64,000 bases of DNA, taken from the NCBI RefSeq assembly GCF_030582395.1, contig NZ_CP104382.1, positions 434,001-498,000 on the forward strand. Direction: 5' to 3'. Below are positions 63,134 through 64,000 of this stretch, one piece after another (the stretch's first letter is position 1; the number at the start of each line of letters is the position of its first letter). The position numbers and the translations under genes are program-made. Below the pieces are notes generated by a model, which ran no database searches, was not told where the DNA came from, and saw nothing but the letters and a program-made list of their open reading frames with translations. Source of the stretch: Ralstonia pickettii (GTDB lineage Bacteria; Pseudomonadota; Gammaproteobacteria; Burkholderiales; Burkholderiaceae).

Positions 63134-63589
63134 GACGAGGCTCCTTGGTGATGGCGATCGTTGATCTGGCCTCACTGTATGGAAATGCCTCGCAACCGCG
63201 CTTTACGGTTTGTAAGAAAAACTGTGACGCCCAAGCCGGTAATCGGGCGTCCTCCCCGCATTGGCAACGCGCGGATCGGGTGCGCCGTAATTTGCCGTTA
63301 CCTTTGCGGCGGGACTATGGAGCACCGGGCGTAGCTCGGACACTGTCAGTGCCGCGCCACGATGTTCCACGAACTTATCGTCACGGTATTGACAGATCGT
63401 TGAGATCGGCGGGAAATACACCAAACGGCAAACGTTGTGCTTCAAGTTTGAACGCGCGGCGCCGATAGCCGTTTGTATAGAGACAGATGTCAGGGCGCCT
63501 TGGCCCAGTCGAGGCAGCAAGCCTTGCGGGGACCACGCGATGCGCGCCGCCCAACCGTGCGCATCGGCAACATATCGGGGGGATGCATC
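63134..63589. other. Intergenic region without a supportable gene
   Basis: About 450 bp with short overlapping frames on both strands and no protein-like candidate with a ribosome binding site. No terminator or repeat was noticed. It probably carries the leader of the small membrane protein at 63590. Confidence 0.4.
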
Positions 63590-63736
63590 ATGACGAATTT
63601 TCTGGAATCGACCATCGCCTGGGCTGCACCGTGCCTGATCGCTACCGCGATTGTCGTGCCGGCTGTGTGGAACAAACTGCGGGCGCGCCGTGTGCTCGAA
63701 GCCATGCACCACGCGCGCGAGCACCGCGACGAGTAG
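63590..63736 (+). CDS. Tiny single-helix membrane protein, 48 aa
   Basis: GGGGGG lies five bases before the ATG. One membrane helix (IAWAAPCLIATAIVVPAVW) is followed by a basic, His/Arg/Glu-rich tail (NKLRARRVLEAMHHAREHRDE). No family is recognised. A symmetric terminator follows about 55 bases after its stop. Confidence 0.55.
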   Translation: MTNFLESTIAWAAPCLIATAIVVPAVWNKLRARRVLEAMHHAREHRDE

Positions 63737-63790
63737 TCCGCCGCTCGGCCCTTCGCGCCGACTTCACCTTCTTGGTCCGGTAAAAGCGAA

Positions 63791-63821
63791 AACGGGCGCC
63801 GCATTGCTGCTGGCGCCCGTT
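63791..63821. terminator. Bidirectional rho-independent terminator
   Basis: AACGGGCGCC (63791-63800) and GGCGCCCGTT (63812-63821) pair perfectly over 10 bases, with an 11-nt loop. TTTGGC follows on the plus strand and TTTTCGCTTTT on the minus strand, so it can end both the 48-residue gene and the azoreductase gene. Confidence 0.75.
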
Positions 63822-63876
63822 TGGCATTCTGCGAGGCCGGTTGCGGTGCGTCCCGTTGCGCCGCAATCGTGTTCGC

Positions 63877-64000
63877 TCAGGCTGCCACGGCCTGGCTCAC
63901 AACGTCGCGCATGGCGGCGTGTGCTGCTTCCAAGGCTTGCGTGCGAGCGTCCGGGCCCATCGCCAGGCGTTCTGCGCGCACGAACTGCACATCGGTGATA
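63877..64000 (-). CDS. azoR: FMN-dependent NADH-azoreductase, C-terminal fragment (runs off the window)
   Basis: Only the last ~41 codons are in the window, ending ITDVQFVRAERLAMGP and then a helical Ala-rich tail ...VVSQAVAA. This ending is characteristic of AzoR, which reduces azo dyes and quinones with NADH through FMN. The N-terminal part lies beyond the right edge. Identification rests on a short segment. Confidence 0.7.
   Translation of the reverse strand, partial: ITDVQFVRAERLAMGPDARTQALEAAHAAMRDVVSQAVAA

Overview
The window is dense, GC-rich betaproteobacterial DNA. I infer a Ralstonia-type chromosome from the protein sequences (RdgC, class II fumarase, AlkB, TraB/GumN, DUF1272, YnfA and YdeI-like proteins) and from a complete mannitol-type polyol operon. 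The species assignment is inference. I saw no tRNA, rRNA, CRISPR array or insertion sequence. Most genes abut or overlap by a few bases, and many have clear AGGAG-type ribosome binding sites.

Layout. 0-5 kb: an exported alpha/beta hydrolase, then a patch of short, poorly recognisable genes, one apparently frameshifted. 5-13 kb: YdeI-like, lipocalin-like and RibD-like proteins, rdgC, a LysR regulator divergent from an MdtD-like exporter, ilvE and a hydrolase. 13-20 kb: alkane monooxygenase alkB, a cupin, an AraC regulator, an NmrA-like protein, small exported proteins, DUF1304 and a dienelactone hydrolase. 19.9-20.5 kb: a structured, probably RNA-based control region (C4-like) ahead of a 90-residue orphan gene.

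20.5-27.6 kb: the most unusual locus. A Tat-exported FAD oxidase and a membrane-anchored spermidine synthase run leftward. A DUF350 membrane protein, an SPFH-SHOCT protein, a DUF4178 zinc-ribbon protein, a glycine-rich mini membrane protein and an S-adenosylmethionine decarboxylase run rightward from the same 177-bp region. Together they look like a dedicated membrane polyamine synthesis and oxidation system. 27.6-34.4 kb: a GAF-GGDEF diguanylate cyclase, fumC, a second MdtD-like exporter, a UvrD-like helicase and a small exported protein.

34.4-45.4 kb: ynfA, then a polyol operon ordered (in transcription) binding protein, two permeases, HAD phosphatase, ATPase, polyol dehydrogenase, xylulokinase, fructokinase, with a divergent SorC-family regulator. 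This matches the Pseudomonas mtlEFGKDYZ set plus one inserted phosphatase. 45-48 kb: DUF1272, TraB/GumN and a lone AAA ATPase whose promoter carries a nested palindrome. 47.9-52.4 kb: a coupled envelope operon (DUF2946, TonB-dependent receptor, Cys/His-rich beta-propeller, thioredoxin-like protein), probably for a metal such as copper, followed by a candidate free-standing sRNA. 52.7-58.2 kb: a TSUP transporter divergent from a LysR regulator, an acyl-CoA synthetase under a palindromic promoter, DUF1488 and small proteins. 58.5-63 kb: an SxxK serine hydrolase, an S53 (sedolisin) peptidase and an S10 carboxypeptidase. The window ends with a small lipoprotein, a tiny membrane protein and the C-terminus of an azoreductase.
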